Part shown: positions 26,411 to 35,921 of the stretch, in pieces
How positions within the stretch are numbered: position 1 is the stretch's first letter
Layout: each line of letters begins with the position of its first letter
From: Candidatus Thorarchaeota archaeon
Lineage (GTDB): Archaea; Asgardarchaeota; Thorarchaeia; Thorarchaeales; Thorarchaeaceae
Direction: 5' to 3'
Length of the DNA stretch: 64,000 nt
NCBI GenBank assembly: GCA_016841005.1
Contig: JAEORG010000035.1
Location: 1 to 64,000 of the forward strand
Translations under genes and position numbers: made by a program
Notes under the pieces: model-generated
What the model was told of the DNA's origin: nothing
The model's database searches: none
Seen by the model: the letters and a program-made list of their open reading frames with translations, nothing else

Positions 26411-27283
26411 TTGAAGATAGAAGGATACTGGCTTGCATCGGGTATTCTTGGAGTAACAGGGTCCGTCATGAGAAGAGTGAGTGAATCAGGAGCAGATGCA
26501 ATCGTCACAAAATCGATTGGTCGCCTTCCTAGGCAAGGTCATCCCGGACCAATATTGACTACTTCTCACAATGGTTTGATTAATGCAGTTGGCCTCACAA
26601 ACCCTGGTATCGATGCCTTTGAAGATGAATTAACTGTCCTCAAGCGGTCAAAAATACCTGTTATCCTCAGTATTTTTGGTTCTACAGTTGAAGAAATTAC
26701 TGATGTTGCGGCTATCGGAAATTCATTTCAGCCTGATGCTATTGAACTCAATCTTTCATGTCCACATGCTGAAATTGCACAGATTGCCCATAGTCCAACA
26801 TTGACCAAGGAATATGTTAGTTCGGTAAAGAATACTGTAGACTGTCCTGTATTTGCCAAACTTACACCTAACGCATCAGACTATGTTTCAGTTGGTAGAG
26901 CTGCTGAAAAAGCTGGTGCAGATGCAATTGTAGCCATTAATACACTACGAGCAATGAAGATTGATATCCAACAACAGCGGCCTGTGTTGGGTAATAAAGT
27001 AGGTGGATTGTCAGGACCTCCTATCTTTCCAGTTGCTGTTCGATGTGTATACGATTTACATAGGAATCTTAGCATACCCATAATTGGTGTAGGAGGAGTG
27101 AGGACTTGGGAAGATGCAATTGAAATGCATCTTGCAGGCGCTAGTGCAATTCAAATAGGAACTGCATTGCTTGATGGAATGAATGCGTTCCAAGAGATAA
27201 AATCTGGTGTTCGGGGGTATCTCAAGGACATGGGATATACTCATACTTCCGAGATTGTTGGACTTGCGGGGAGGGTACAATAA
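26411..27283 (+). CDS. pyrD: Dihydroorotate dehydrogenase, class 1B type
   Basis: FMN enzyme of pyrimidine synthesis. ELNLSCPH carries the catalytic Cys used by class 1B enzymes; FAKLTPNASD, AINTLRAMKID and GVGGVRTWEDAIE (FMN phosphate loop) are family motifs. TTG at 26411 is the start giving the expected N-terminus. It shares its last base with the start region of pyrK, so the two subunits are coupled, as expected for the NAD-linked PyrD/PyrK heterotetramer. 290 residues. Confidence 0.94.
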   Translation: MKIEGYWLASGILGVTGSVMRRVSESGADAIVTKSIGRLPRQGHPGPILTTSHNGLINAVGLTNPGIDAFEDELTVLKRSKIPVILSIFGSTVEEITDVAAIGNSFQPDAIELNLSCPHAEIAQIAHSPTLTKEYVSSVKNTVDCPVFAKLTPNASDYVSVGRAAEKAGADAIVAINTLRAMKIDIQQQRPVLGNKVGGLSGPPIFPVAVRCVYDLHRNLSIPIIGVGGVRTWEDAIEMHLAGASAIQIGTALLDGMNAFQEIKSGVRGYLKDMGYTHTSEIVGLAGRVQ

Positions 27284-28104
27284 TGGATACAGAGCAATGT
27301 ATGGGTAATCCCGTATCTGTCCGAATTCTTAGATCTGAGAAAGAGAATGAGATAACAACAACAATCCAGTTTGAATTGCGTCATCTCAAAGATGACATTC
27401 ATGCTGGAGAGTTTGTGATGATTTGGGTCCCTGGTTGGGATGAGGTTCCTATGAGTGTTTCATATTGGAAAAAACCAGTTGCTGCAATTACAATAAAATC
27501 CATTGGTGATACAACAGAGGCACTCACTAATTTGGAGAAGGGTGACTGGATAGGGATTAGAGGACCTTTTGGAACTCGATTTTCTCAAAATGGAGAAAAT
27601 ACATTGATTGTTGCTGGTGGAATTGGAATTGCCCCGCTCAGACCTCTGGTTGACTCGCTTTTGAGTCAGAAGAAAAAAGTGGTCCTCGTGATAGGAGCAA
27701 AAACAGAAAGTGAGTTGATACTCTATGACTTTGAGAGTTTCAAAGATTCGAATTTCACGTTGGAAATTGCTACTGATGATGGATCTAGAGGAAGAAAGGG
27801 AATTGTTACTTCCGTTGCATATGAATTAATTGAGAATAATTCATTTGATGCATTATATACATGCGGACCAGAGGTTATGATGGCTAAGCTTCATGAGATT
27901 GCGAGAAACCAAGAAATCCTGTTTGAAGCATCTCTGGAGAGATATATGAAATGTGGATGTGGCTTGTGTGGTACATGTGGTATAGATCCGAATGGAGAAC
28001 TAGTATGTCTGGATGGACCAGTATTCTCTGGTAAACAATTAGAAAAGATGGGAGATTTTGGCCACTCCTTTCGAGATTCGACTGGCCGAAAGAAACAGTA
28101 TTGA
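27283..28104 (+). CDS. pyrK: Dihydroorotate dehydrogenase electron-transfer subunit PyrK
   Basis: Flavin/iron-sulfur partner of PyrD. Ferredoxin-reductase-like FAD domain (GEFVMIWVPGWDEVPMS, residues 45-61), NAD-binding LIVAGGIGIAPLRPL (about 107-121), and the C-terminal 2Fe-2S site CGCGLCGTC with a later Cys in LVCLDGPVF. 273 residues. Its ATG overlaps the pyrD stop. The gene converges with the small S30e gene 9 bases downstream. Confidence 0.93.
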   Translation: MDTEQCMGNPVSVRILRSEKENEITTTIQFELRHLKDDIHAGEFVMIWVPGWDEVPMSVSYWKKPVAAITIKSIGDTTEALTNLEKGDWIGIRGPFGTRFSQNGENTLIVAGGIGIAPLRPLVDSLLSQKKKVVLVIGAKTESELILYDFESFKDSNFTLEIATDDGSRGRKGIVTSVAYELIENNSFDALYTCGPEVMMAKLHEIARNQEILFEASLERYMKCGCGLCGTCGIDPNGELVCLDGPVFSGKQLEKMGDFGHSFRDSTGRKKQY

Positions 28105-28113
28105 ACTGCTAAT

Positions 28114-28284
28114 CTAACGAGCTCTACTCTGTTGTCCTACTAACCTTCCGCGTACGTACCGCTTCTGAAAGTTTCTCTTGTTTCGTACACGGGGAATTGG
28201 AGTGTGTCGCTCACGACCTTTAACCTTTGGAGTTGATTCTCGGACTTTTCCAGCCTTTGTAAGTGAACCATGTGAGCCAGGCAT
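28114..28284 (-). CDS. rps30e: Ribosomal protein S30e
   Basis: A 56-residue basic protein reading [20 protein letters not shown] then a [17 protein letters not shown] segment, which matches the archaeal/eukaryotic S30e pattern [14 protein letters not shown]...PIPRVRNRR. It was found by translating the gap between pyrK and the DUF460 gene. ATG at 28284, TAG at 28114. S30e is characteristic of TACK/Asgard archaea and eukaryotes, so it helps place the organism. Confidence 0.92.
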   Translation of the reverse strand: MPGSHGSLTKAGKVRESTPKVKGRERHTPIPRVRNKRNFQKRYVRGRLVGQQSRAR

Positions 28285-28363
28285 TGTGGTTTCCTCGAAT
28301 AGTGGTTCAAATTTATGTCGTTATAAGCGTATCCAATGGACAATGAAAATTGGAGAAATTCTT

Positions 28364-30382
28364 CTATTCTCTACTCTCTGCACGATATTTCTCAACCAAA
28401 TCAACTAATTGATCCTCGCTTCTTTGACGTGCTTTCTCCTTGGTCTCAGCCATAAAGTCTTGAAACTGTTTATCAAATTTCTTCCTGCTAATAAATGCGA
28501 ATTCGTCAATCCTTTGTAATTCTACAGAACTAGCTTCGATAACAGGAATCACAGCGTCAACTAATACCTCTTGGGATAAATGAGACAGGGGGGTATCCAC
28601 TATCACAGCTCGAATTTCCTTCTCGATGAGCAAGTTAGCAGTCTGCGGTCCTCCTCCTGATGCATCTTCAAAAAGAACTATGTCACCTGGTCGTATGCCC
28701 ACCTTTCGAGAATATTCTTCAATACTCTCTCTTGTGAAATGGGGAACTGTCTTGATTGCTAACATATCTCCTCTCATTTCAAGACGCTTTACTCCAACTA
28801 ATTTCTCCAAACGCTTCTCAAGCTCTTGGACCTGTTTCCTTAATTTCAAATCTTCACGTCTAGCTGTTTCAATTTCTGAGGATTTCTTTCTGACCTCTCG
28901 ATCTCGTTTTACGCGCCAGTAATTATGTCGATTGACTATCTCAAGGCTTTGAGTTAATTCGTCTTCTCTGAAAGATAGATATTCAATCATTCGTTGGGAA
29001 TCTTCTAATTTTTCAGACAGAGTATCGTAATCATCTTGCAAATCTTCATATTTCTTTTTTAGCGCATCATATCGTTCTTGTGTTAAAGGCTCTTCTATAG
29101 CAGGTTGTTCAGGAACAGGTTCAATTTGCTCAGATTCTTCTCGAGTAATTTGCGCAATTGCTTCAGCAATAGGCATTCCTTTGATAACTAAAGCTTTGAC
29201 TTGGTTTCTATTTACTGGTATTTGTTCTTCACGTATCTTTTTGTCAATCTGTTCTAACTTTGGCAAAATGCTTCTAAATGCATATACTGCAGCAGTTAAT
29301 GCATCGCGCTCATGTGCATTTCGAATACGTGTATCTTCAGAGTACTCGCGTGCTAACTCCTGTTTGTCAGCAACTGAAATCGGTCGGTCTGGTGTATATA
29401 TATCAGAATTTATTGAGTGGGCTATCTTCTCGACAAAGTGTGGTGTTTGAGGGACATCAGAAGCAACCAATACTGGGATACCGTGTTCATATACTGTTCT
29501 GATTATATCAGCTCGAGTGAGTCCCTTTCGACTGATGAGTGAGTGTATTTTTCCATTTAAAGTGAGAAGACAAATTGCAGCAGTAGTACCTGGATCTATT
29601 CCAAGAATGAAATATTTAGGTGTGGTTTCTGTTGGAACGGGTTTTGGTTCTAGAGGAAGAAATTCGGTTCTTTTTCTCACTGGTGATATTAGAATGTTAA
29701 AATCGCCACCTCTTTTTCGTTCAATCAGATTTTGTATGACTGGAAGAGGAGCGTATGCTACAATCCTTGAACTGGCATAACCGAAATCTGATTGTCTGAT
29801 GTCAATATCATAATCAATCTCAGCAGTTTTTAGCTCGCTTTCTATATGGCGCGTCATCTGCTGTATTTCAGAGTGAAGTTTGCGCCGGTACCGATTTGCA
29901 CTTTGACCACCCTTCCCCATCTTTCTTCCACGAGTTACCTTAATCTCAGTCTGCTCACTAAAACATTCGACACTAAATCCTACACCTAGATTAACAAGCT
30001 GTGCAGCTATTTTAGCTGAATCAAGAGGGGTAGGTTTTCCTTTCACACTGATCTTATGTCGTCGTGCAAGTGTTTTCAGTGGTAACTGATGAGGGGGAAC
30101 ACCTGTGACCTGGACTATTCTTGTAGTCGGAGGAATTCTCTCAGCAAGACGAAATAACGATTTACTATCTGGAACAATTTCGAAGATGTTATCCGTACAG
30201 AGCCACTTGGGTTCAACTTCTTTAACCAGTCTTAGGAGGGCTCCCCTAGATATTTCAGAATACTCGTTTAGTGTAACTCCATCTTTTACAATAACGCATG
30301 CAAATTTTGGTGCGGATTTTGATTTGGGACTGTGCGATGGTAGTATATCAAAGCCAATGATGAATTCTTTCTCATCGCTCAT
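28364..30382 (-). CDS. DUF460 protein with RNase H/RuvC-like core and long coiled coil
   Basis: 672-residue archaeal DUF460 family protein. An RNase H-like segment (YFILGIDPGTTAAICLLTLNGKIHSL, about residues 255-280) has the first acidic residue of the RuvC/YqgF fold, and HERDALTAAVYAF (about 350-362) supplies a later acid. A coiled coil follows (about 440-540: ERYDALKKKYEDLQDDYDTL). The C-terminal part contains PGDIVLFEDASGGG and IRAVIVDTPLSHLS. The molecular function is unknown. It is divergent from an ArsR-like regulator. Confidence 0.87.
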   Translation of the reverse strand: MSDEKEFIIGFDILPSHSPKSKSAPKFACVIVKDGVTLNEYSEISRGALLRLVKEVEPKWLCTDNIFEIVPDSKSLFRLAERIPPTTRIVQVTGVPPHQLPLKTLARRHKISVKGKPTPLDSAKIAAQLVNLGVGFSVECFSEQTEIKVTRGRKMGKGGQSANRYRRKLHSEIQQMTRHIESELKTAEIDYDIDIRQSDFGYASSRIVAYAPLPVIQNLIERKRGGDFNILISPVRKRTEFLPLEPKPVPTETTPKYFILGIDPGTTAAICLLTLNGKIHSLISRKGLTRADIIRTVYEHGIPVLVASDVPQTPHFVEKIAHSINSDIYTPDRPISVADKQELAREYSEDTRIRNAHERDALTAAVYAFRSILPKLEQIDKKIREEQIPVNRNQVKALVIKGMPIAEAIAQITREESEQIEPVPEQPAIEEPLTQERYDALKKKYEDLQDDYDTLSEKLEDSQRMIEYLSFREDELTQSLEIVNRHNYWRVKRDREVRKKSSEIETARREDLKLRKQVQELEKRLEKLVGVKRLEMRGDMLAIKTVPHFTRESIEEYSRKVGIRPGDIVLFEDASGGGPQTANLLIEKEIRAVIVDTPLSHLSQEVLVDAVIPVIEASSVELQRIDEFAFISRKKFDKQFQDFMAETKEKARQRSEDQLVDLVEKYRAESRE

Positions 30383-30529
30383 GTTGCCGCACTCATTGAT
30401 AGCTTTTTTGTGTCTCTATAAGGGTTGACATCAGGATATAGTATTCGTGATTGGTAGATAGCTATTACCAAACAACAACTATAATAAACCGTTCTTGAAC
30501 GAAACGTTAACTTGATACGAGGTGTGACA

Positions 30530-30808
30530 TTGTCAGAAACACTAGAAATCAGCAACGATGACGAGATTCTTCGAATTGGCCGTGCACTTTCATCCGGTAC
30601 CCGTCTAAAAATTCTTGAACTTCTTCTAGAAGGAGAAAAGGATGTAACCCGAGTAGCCACTCACCTCGGAGGAACTGAGGCAAATGCAAGTGCTCAGATT
30701 AAGATTCTTTATGATGCAGGTCTACTGGAGTGTAGATACGAGCCAGGACAACACGGCTTGAAGAAGATTTCAAAGACAAAGGTCAAACGAATCGTTATAG
30801 ATCTGTAG
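30530..30808 (+). CDS. ArsR-type winged-helix regulator
   Basis: 92-residue DNA-binding protein: RIGRALSSGTRLKILELLLEGEKDVTRVATHLGGTEANASAQIKILYDAGLLECRYEPG is a standard winged helix with recognition helix around EANASAQIKILYD. TTG at 30530 follows GAGGTG by 5 bases, a better start than the TTG at 30512. It has no metal-binding cysteines. It diverges from the DUF460 gene; the 147-base gap is AT-rich and includes CTATAATAAACC (30479-30490), a TATA candidate. Confidence 0.85.
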   Translation: MSETLEISNDDEILRIGRALSSGTRLKILELLLEGEKDVTRVATHLGGTEANASAQIKILYDAGLLECRYEPGQHGLKKISKTKVKRIVIDL

Positions 30809-30851
30809 TTATTCTAAATCATTAGCTCACAGTATTGGCAAATATAGTGGG

Positions 30852-31406
30852 CTATGATTTACTAAGATGTGCTTGCCATCTCTTTATGCGACGCAGTATA
30901 TTATCTCGTTCTTCAGTACGTATTCCACGTCTACCCCGTGCCCGAAGAAACTTGAGTACGATATCCATGTCTTTCTCTACTTTTTCGTTTGAATTGCTAC
31001 TAGTAATTAATTCGTCCTTTGCAGCTTGAAGGTATTCGGCAATTACTTCCGCTGGAGAATTACCAGTTTTTAGCTCATGGGTTATTGGGTCTAGAAATCG
31101 AGATACTCTGACTTCGGAGGGAGTGGATACATCTGTAGACAATGGAGATTCGGTTACGTCTGGAGAATCAACAGTTGTGGAAGAAACATCTTCCTCTTCT
31201 ATAGAACTGCTTGGGGTTTCATCTAATTCTTCAGAATCTATGACTTTGGAAAATAGTGGTACTGTTGTTGTGTGATCAGTGGGCATTGTACGTTGGTCGA
31301 GTCTAGCACGTAATTCTCTAAGTTGGTCGAAAAGTTCCACTAAACGTGCTTGCATATTATCAATAATTTGATGTATCTCATCGACTTCATTACTCGGGTC
31401 GGACAT
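30852..31406 (-). CDS. Hypothetical protein with coiled coil and acidic linker
   Basis: 184 residues, no family recognised. The N-terminus is a coiled coil (VDEIHQIIDNMQARLVELFDQLRELRARL, about residues 8-36), the middle is a low-complexity Ser/Thr/Glu/Asp linker (about 55-100), and the C-terminus is helical and basic (MDIVLKFLRARGRRGIRTEER). It is the last gene after herA-nurA in a minus-strand run (64-base gap), so a link to double-strand break processing is possible but unproved. Confidence 0.55.
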   Translation of the reverse strand: MSDPSNEVDEIHQIIDNMQARLVELFDQLRELRARLDQRTMPTDHTTTVPLFSKVIDSEELDETPSSSIEEEDVSSTTVDSPDVTESPLSTDVSTPSEVRVSRFLDPITHELKTGNSPAEVIAEYLQAAKDELITSSNSNEKVEKDMDIVLKFLRARGRRGIRTEERDNILRRIKRWQAHLSKS

Positions 31407-31470
31407 CAGTCTAATAGCCCCTATTCATCTTTCTCAGATTTTGACTTTATCAGATTATGGTTTATAGATA

Positions 31471-32985
31471 CTATCTTTCTGATTTCTTCATCGCCTCAGA
31501 CAGACTGCTAACTTTTCCACGAGGCTCGAATTTACGAGCTCTGATTTTTACAAAAGTTGGAACAGAAACTGTTTCTCCAACAAATAGTGCCTCGCCCACC
31601 TCTAGCGTGGTGATTGCATCCAAAGAAGAACGATCGATACCTTCACTTGACCGACCAATGTGGTCCAAGTCATACGGATTTGTACATCTCAGAATAGCTT
31701 GGTTGCTGCATTGACTTAGAACAGTTGTAGAGAGTTTTACTGGTCTTTGAGTTATAAGACATAGAAGTGCGAAGAACTTTCTTCCCTCTCGAGCAATTGT
31801 TTCGATTCTTGCTTTAGGAAGAGCTAACTCTTGTCTGCTCTCTGGGCAGAATTGATGCGATTCCTCTAATACCAGTAAGAAAGGAGGGATTCTGTTCTGT
31901 CTTCTAAGGTGAAGAAGCTCACCGGCAAGATGTGATACGATGATTTGTTTCTTCTTGAGACTGACAAAATCACTCAAATCGATAAGCGTAATTTTTCCAG
32001 GACGTACGATATTCTTTACTTCTGGGACTCCTTCCTTTCCAAAAAGTCCTGTATCTTCGAGATTGATAAGCCACCCAACCAGTGCTTCCCGAGTATTCTT
32101 ACTGATAGTGTCATCATCCTTTACAATATTGATCAAGTCTTGTAATGTATAACCTTCTTTGAATTGATCACGGATGTCTGATATCTTCCTTCTTAAATCA
32201 CGGATTTGCACACCTGACATTCCAGCAACGTATGCACCAATTGATTCTGCAGATAGGTTTTGAACAGGGATTTGAATATGTGAAGCCCGAATATGTTCGA
32301 CTTCAAATGAACCTGGAGGAAGTCCAAAGTCATTCGGTTTGAGATCTTTCAGGTAAGAATATTCTCCATGAACATCAACAACCACAACACTGAGCCTTCC
32401 CTCTTCCTCAGTTCGTGCCATAATTTCTTCCAACATAACTGATACAAAATAGCTCTTTCCTGCTCCTGACATGGCTAGAATTGCTAGATGCTTCGAAAGT
32501 AATCTATCAATTGATGCACAAAACTCCAGATCATGGTTGGCAACCATTCCTAATCTAAGACCTTCCTCTGTGTCTAAATGAAGAAACTTTGCCAGCATAT
32601 CAGTGTCAGCTCTTCTTACAACCGCTCCTGGTGATACTGTAGTATAAGGACGTACAGTTCGGTCATTTATCCAGAATCCTACTACTCTTGTTTCTGCAAC
32701 AGTATATTGCCAACGATCTGTAGGAAAGATAGCTCTTAGAGGTTCACCTCTGGACTGATACTCTCTCACTGCCTCTGCATGCTGAAAATAACGATTTGTA
32801 CGTACAATATCCTGAACACGTGCTATAATCTTCCCAAATTCAGTTTCTACTGTGACAAACTCACCTCTTCTAACTGTAGTTTCATTGAGACCACCTTCTA
32901 GGACAAATGTAAATTCCATGACATTAGGTCCATCATTTGTGCATACAACTGTTCCAAGTCGGTGTCTAGGGTTTAGTTCAACCAT
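31471..32985 (-). CDS. herA: HerA hexameric DNA translocase
   Basis: Helicase/translocase that works with NurA to resect DNA ends for homologous recombination. An N-terminal HAS barrel (GTVVCTNDGPNVMEFTFVL, residues 11-29) precedes the ATPase: Walker A MSGAGKSYFVSVML (about 172-185), Walker B VVVVDVHGEYSYL, and the late motif FLLVLEESHQFCPE. 504 residues is normal. Three bases separate it from nurA, which lies upstream; pairing of herA and nurA is widespread in archaea. Confidence 0.95.
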   Translation of the reverse strand: MVELNPRHRLGTVVCTNDGPNVMEFTFVLEGGLNETTVRRGEFVTVETEFGKIIARVQDIVRTNRYFQHAEAVREYQSRGEPLRAIFPTDRWQYTVAETRVVGFWINDRTVRPYTTVSPGAVVRRADTDMLAKFLHLDTEEGLRLGMVANHDLEFCASIDRLLSKHLAILAMSGAGKSYFVSVMLEEIMARTEEEGRLSVVVVDVHGEYSYLKDLKPNDFGLPPGSFEVEHIRASHIQIPVQNLSAESIGAYVAGMSGVQIRDLRRKISDIRDQFKEGYTLQDLINIVKDDDTISKNTREALVGWLINLEDTGLFGKEGVPEVKNIVRPGKITLIDLSDFVSLKKKQIIVSHLAGELLHLRRQNRIPPFLLVLEESHQFCPESRQELALPKARIETIAREGRKFFALLCLITQRPVKLSTTVLSQCSNQAILRCTNPYDLDHIGRSSEGIDRSSLDAITTLEVGEALFVGETVSVPTFVKIRARKFEPRGKVSSLSEAMKKSER

Positions 32986-32988
32986 TCC

Positions 32989-34152
32989 TTAACCTCCAAA
33001 AGGATTTCTTGCTCTTCGTTTTTCAAGTGTTGAATAGGTGAGACCTGAAAGAGCCATTAGGCGATCGATAACAAGACGAGCTTCATTGTTACTGATTCTT
33101 GCCCGAGCATCTGCCTCGACAATAGGAGATGGTAGTCCGTATTCGGGATGCTGACATGATAGAGGTAGAATTGCAGATAAAGCACGATTAAGCTGTTGAA
33201 TACCTTCTGCACCATCAGACTTCACCATTACTTCAACACGTAATGGTAAGTCGTGCCTTGCAGTCTTCAGATAAGTCACCCAAATTGAAGATGCCCAAGT
33301 GGTCAAGTCATTGTGCGGAGAGTTTGAGTTTTGAGGAAGTTCGCCCGAGTAACGGAAAGCAAAGGTTCGTTCTCCCTCCTCCAGAAAAGTGTCCAATAGA
33401 TCACAATCTCTTGAAATTTTGAGCAACCAACGATAGTCCACACCCTGCATCTTCTCAAAAGTTGATGGATTTCTAAGTATGTGAGGCAGAATATCGCCAA
33501 GTGTGTTGACTATTCTTGTAGACCTGCTGTCTTTCACTATCCCAACCAATGTAGCTCTTTTCTTTGCTACTTTGTTGTAGAGTTGCCTATATAGAGCCAG
33601 TACCTCTTGGAACTTCTCATGAGCAACTGTGCCAACTGGAGGTCGATCTCTAGGATGGTAAAATAAACTTCCATCTAATAGAATAATATCAGTATGAAAT
33701 TCGTCCAGCGCTGAGATTGTAACTCGTAATTCCGCAGCCATCCTTTCTAAAGATGCAAGTTGGTCTAATTCAGGTCCTGACATTGACAGCATGATTAGCT
33801 TCACGGATGGTTCAGGAAAAGGGTCTGGATAGAATTCAACATTTGGGCCTTCATCAGATATAAACTGAAAGACTACAGCAATTGCTCGAGTGATTAGAAG
33901 ATCCATAGATCTAAACCGTTTTCGTATTAGACCTCCATCAATTCCAGTAATCGATAAACCATCGAGACTCGTAGGTTTGATTTGAGTTATGAATTGTGAC
34001 TCGACAGATTCTGTGATTAGAGCTGGAAAGTTGCCCAAATCCAATGTGTCCTTAATATCATGCATTACAGTGCCAAAATTCTTTCTTGTTTCCTCGATTT
34101 TCTCGATTTCTTCTACTAGAAGTGAGAGCATTCTATCGAGGTTCTTATCCAC
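32989..34152 (-). CDS. nurA: NurA 5'-3' nuclease
   Basis: Partner nuclease of HerA. The NurA core begins at ITGIDGGLIRKRFRSMDLL (about residues 68-86), where the Asp is the catalytic metal ligand; DIILLDGSLFYHPRD supplies the second acidic site; LVGIVKDSRSTRI and a terminal VEADARARISNNEA match the family. 387 residues. The GTG start at 34152 overlaps the pyrG stop by one base, so it is coupled to CTP synthase. Confidence 0.9.
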   Translation of the reverse strand: MDKNLDRMLSLLVEEIEKIEETRKNFGTVMHDIKDTLDLGNFPALITESVESQFITQIKPTSLDGLSITGIDGGLIRKRFRSMDLLITRAIAVVFQFISDEGPNVEFYPDPFPEPSVKLIMLSMSGPELDQLASLERMAAELRVTISALDEFHTDIILLDGSLFYHPRDRPPVGTVAHEKFQEVLALYRQLYNKVAKKRATLVGIVKDSRSTRIVNTLGDILPHILRNPSTFEKMQGVDYRWLLKISRDCDLLDTFLEEGERTFAFRYSGELPQNSNSPHNDLTTWASSIWVTYLKTARHDLPLRVEVMVKSDGAEGIQQLNRALSAILPLSCQHPEYGLPSPIVEADARARISNNEARLVIDRLMALSGLTYSTLEKRRARNPFGG

Positions 34153-35846
34153 TATTTTCGCCTCTTGTTATTGTATTCCAGAGCGGCCCTTATTAACCCA
34201 AGATAAAGTGGATGCGCTTTTCCTGGTTGGGATTTGAATTCAGGATGAAATTGTACACCCAACCAAAAGGGATGATTAGTAAGTTCGATAGCATTAATAA
34301 TTTCTCCAGTGGTGTCATGTGCAGACACAATCATTCCTTTTTCTTCCATTCGGCTCAGATACCGCTCTATCAAGTGGTAACGATGCCTAAATCGCTCTCT
34401 GGTGTTTGTAGTCTGATAGAGATTATGTAGATGTGTTCCTTCGCGAATTATTACCTCATGTCCGCCAAGTCGCATGGTTCCTCCTTTGCTTTCAGTTGAT
34501 TTTTGTTCGTCCATAAGATCAATTACAGGATACAGACTGTTACTATCAACCTCGGTTGTATGGGATCCTTCCCAACCCATTACATGTCGAGCAAATGCCA
34601 CTGTTCCAAGCTGAGCTCCATAGCAAATTCCTAAGAAAGGGATTTTAGAATCTAGTGTCACGATTGCTGCGTTTATCATACCATCCACACCTCGTTCTCC
34701 AAAACCAGGTGTTAGCAATACACCATCCACATCTGACAAGTCATCGTTAAGGCATTCAAGATCACATCTTTCTTCAGTTTCAATAAATTTGATTTTGATT
34801 TTTGCACCACACATTGCAGCTGCATGAGCCAAGGCTTCATTGATACTTTTGTATGAATCACTTAGTGTAGTGTATTTTCCAGGCATTGCAATTGTAACAG
34901 TCTTTGGTGGATTCTCAAACGATTCAGCGATTTTGCTCCAAGATGCTGTATCAGGATTTCGTTCATCTAATCCAAGGTGATTTACTATTATATTCCCAAG
35001 ACCTTGCTCTTCAAAGGAAAGAGGTAGCTGATAGATACTCGGTATATCAGGATTAGAAATGACTCTCTCTTCTGGAAGATTACAAAAGAGGGCAATCTTC
35101 TTTTCAGCCTGTTCTGTTAGTCTGCTCTCAGCTCTGCATACCACTATATCAGGTTGAAGCCCTAATCCTTGTAGTGTCCTTACACTATGTTGAGTGGGTT
35201 TTGTCTTAAACTCTCCAACAGATGCCATATATGGTACTAATGTCACATGTACAAATGCAACCCGATTTCGTCCTATCTCTCTAGCGAGCTGACGTACTGC
35301 CTCTAAAAATGGCATTGCTTCAATATCTCCTGCGGTACCTCCAATCTCAACAAGTATCACATCAAGATTTGAATCGCGGGAGGCAACATCCCATATTCGT
35401 TGTTTTATGTAATCAGTCACATGGGGAATAATTTGAACCGTTCGTCCGAGGTAACTACCTTTTCGTTCACCCAAGATTACTGAGAGATAGATCTGACCAG
35501 ATGTGATATTTTCAGAGGGGTGAGATTCGATTCCTGTAAACCTTTCATATGTTCCAAAGTCCAAGTCAATTTCGGATATATTGAATTCAAATTCCTCAAC
35601 TGGTTTGAAAGTCCATGTCTGATCGGTAACAAAGACTTCTCCATGTTCGATTGGGTTCATAGTACCAGGGTCGATGTTCAGGTATGGATCAATTTTCATT
35701 ATCTTAATCTTATAACCTCTAAATTGGAGAAGTTTAGCAATTGATGCAGTAGTTACTCCTTTGCCAATTCCAGAAAGTACTCCACCAGTCACAAATATGA
35801 ACCGAACATTCTTTTTTGATTCCAATAATACTGCCTCTTGATACAC
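34152..35846 (-). CDS. pyrG: CTP synthase
   Basis: Makes CTP from UTP with glutamine or ammonia. The synthetase half has FVTGGVLSGIGKGVTTASIA (P-loop), KIDPYLNIDPGTMNP and EHGEVFVTD; the amidotransferase half has GICYGAQLG with the catalytic Cys (usual form CLGMQ) and FHPEF with catalytic His/Glu. Between EHGEVFVTD and DLDFGTYERF about a dozen extra residues (QTWTFKPVEEFEFNISEI) replace the usual DGAET, an unusual insertion near the nucleotide site. 564 residues. It is upstream of nurA-herA. Confidence 0.95.
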   Translation of the reverse strand: MYQEAVLLESKKNVRFIFVTGGVLSGIGKGVTTASIAKLLQFRGYKIKIMKIDPYLNIDPGTMNPIEHGEVFVTDQTWTFKPVEEFEFNISEIDLDFGTYERFTGIESHPSENITSGQIYLSVILGERKGSYLGRTVQIIPHVTDYIKQRIWDVASRDSNLDVILVEIGGTAGDIEAMPFLEAVRQLAREIGRNRVAFVHVTLVPYMASVGEFKTKPTQHSVRTLQGLGLQPDIVVCRAESRLTEQAEKKIALFCNLPEERVISNPDIPSIYQLPLSFEEQGLGNIIVNHLGLDERNPDTASWSKIAESFENPPKTVTIAMPGKYTTLSDSYKSINEALAHAAAMCGAKIKIKFIETEERCDLECLNDDLSDVDGVLLTPGFGERGVDGMINAAIVTLDSKIPFLGICYGAQLGTVAFARHVMGWEGSHTTEVDSNSLYPVIDLMDEQKSTESKGGTMRLGGHEVIIREGTHLHNLYQTTNTRERFRHRYHLIERYLSRMEEKGMIVSAHDTTGEIINAIELTNHPFWLGVQFHPEFKSQPGKAHPLYLGLIRAALEYNNKRRK

Positions 35847-35921
35847 TATTGACCCTTACATACAAGTCACATGGGCGACTTTTTCAGAATCGTATAAAGT
35901 AATCGTTCAGTATGCCTAACT

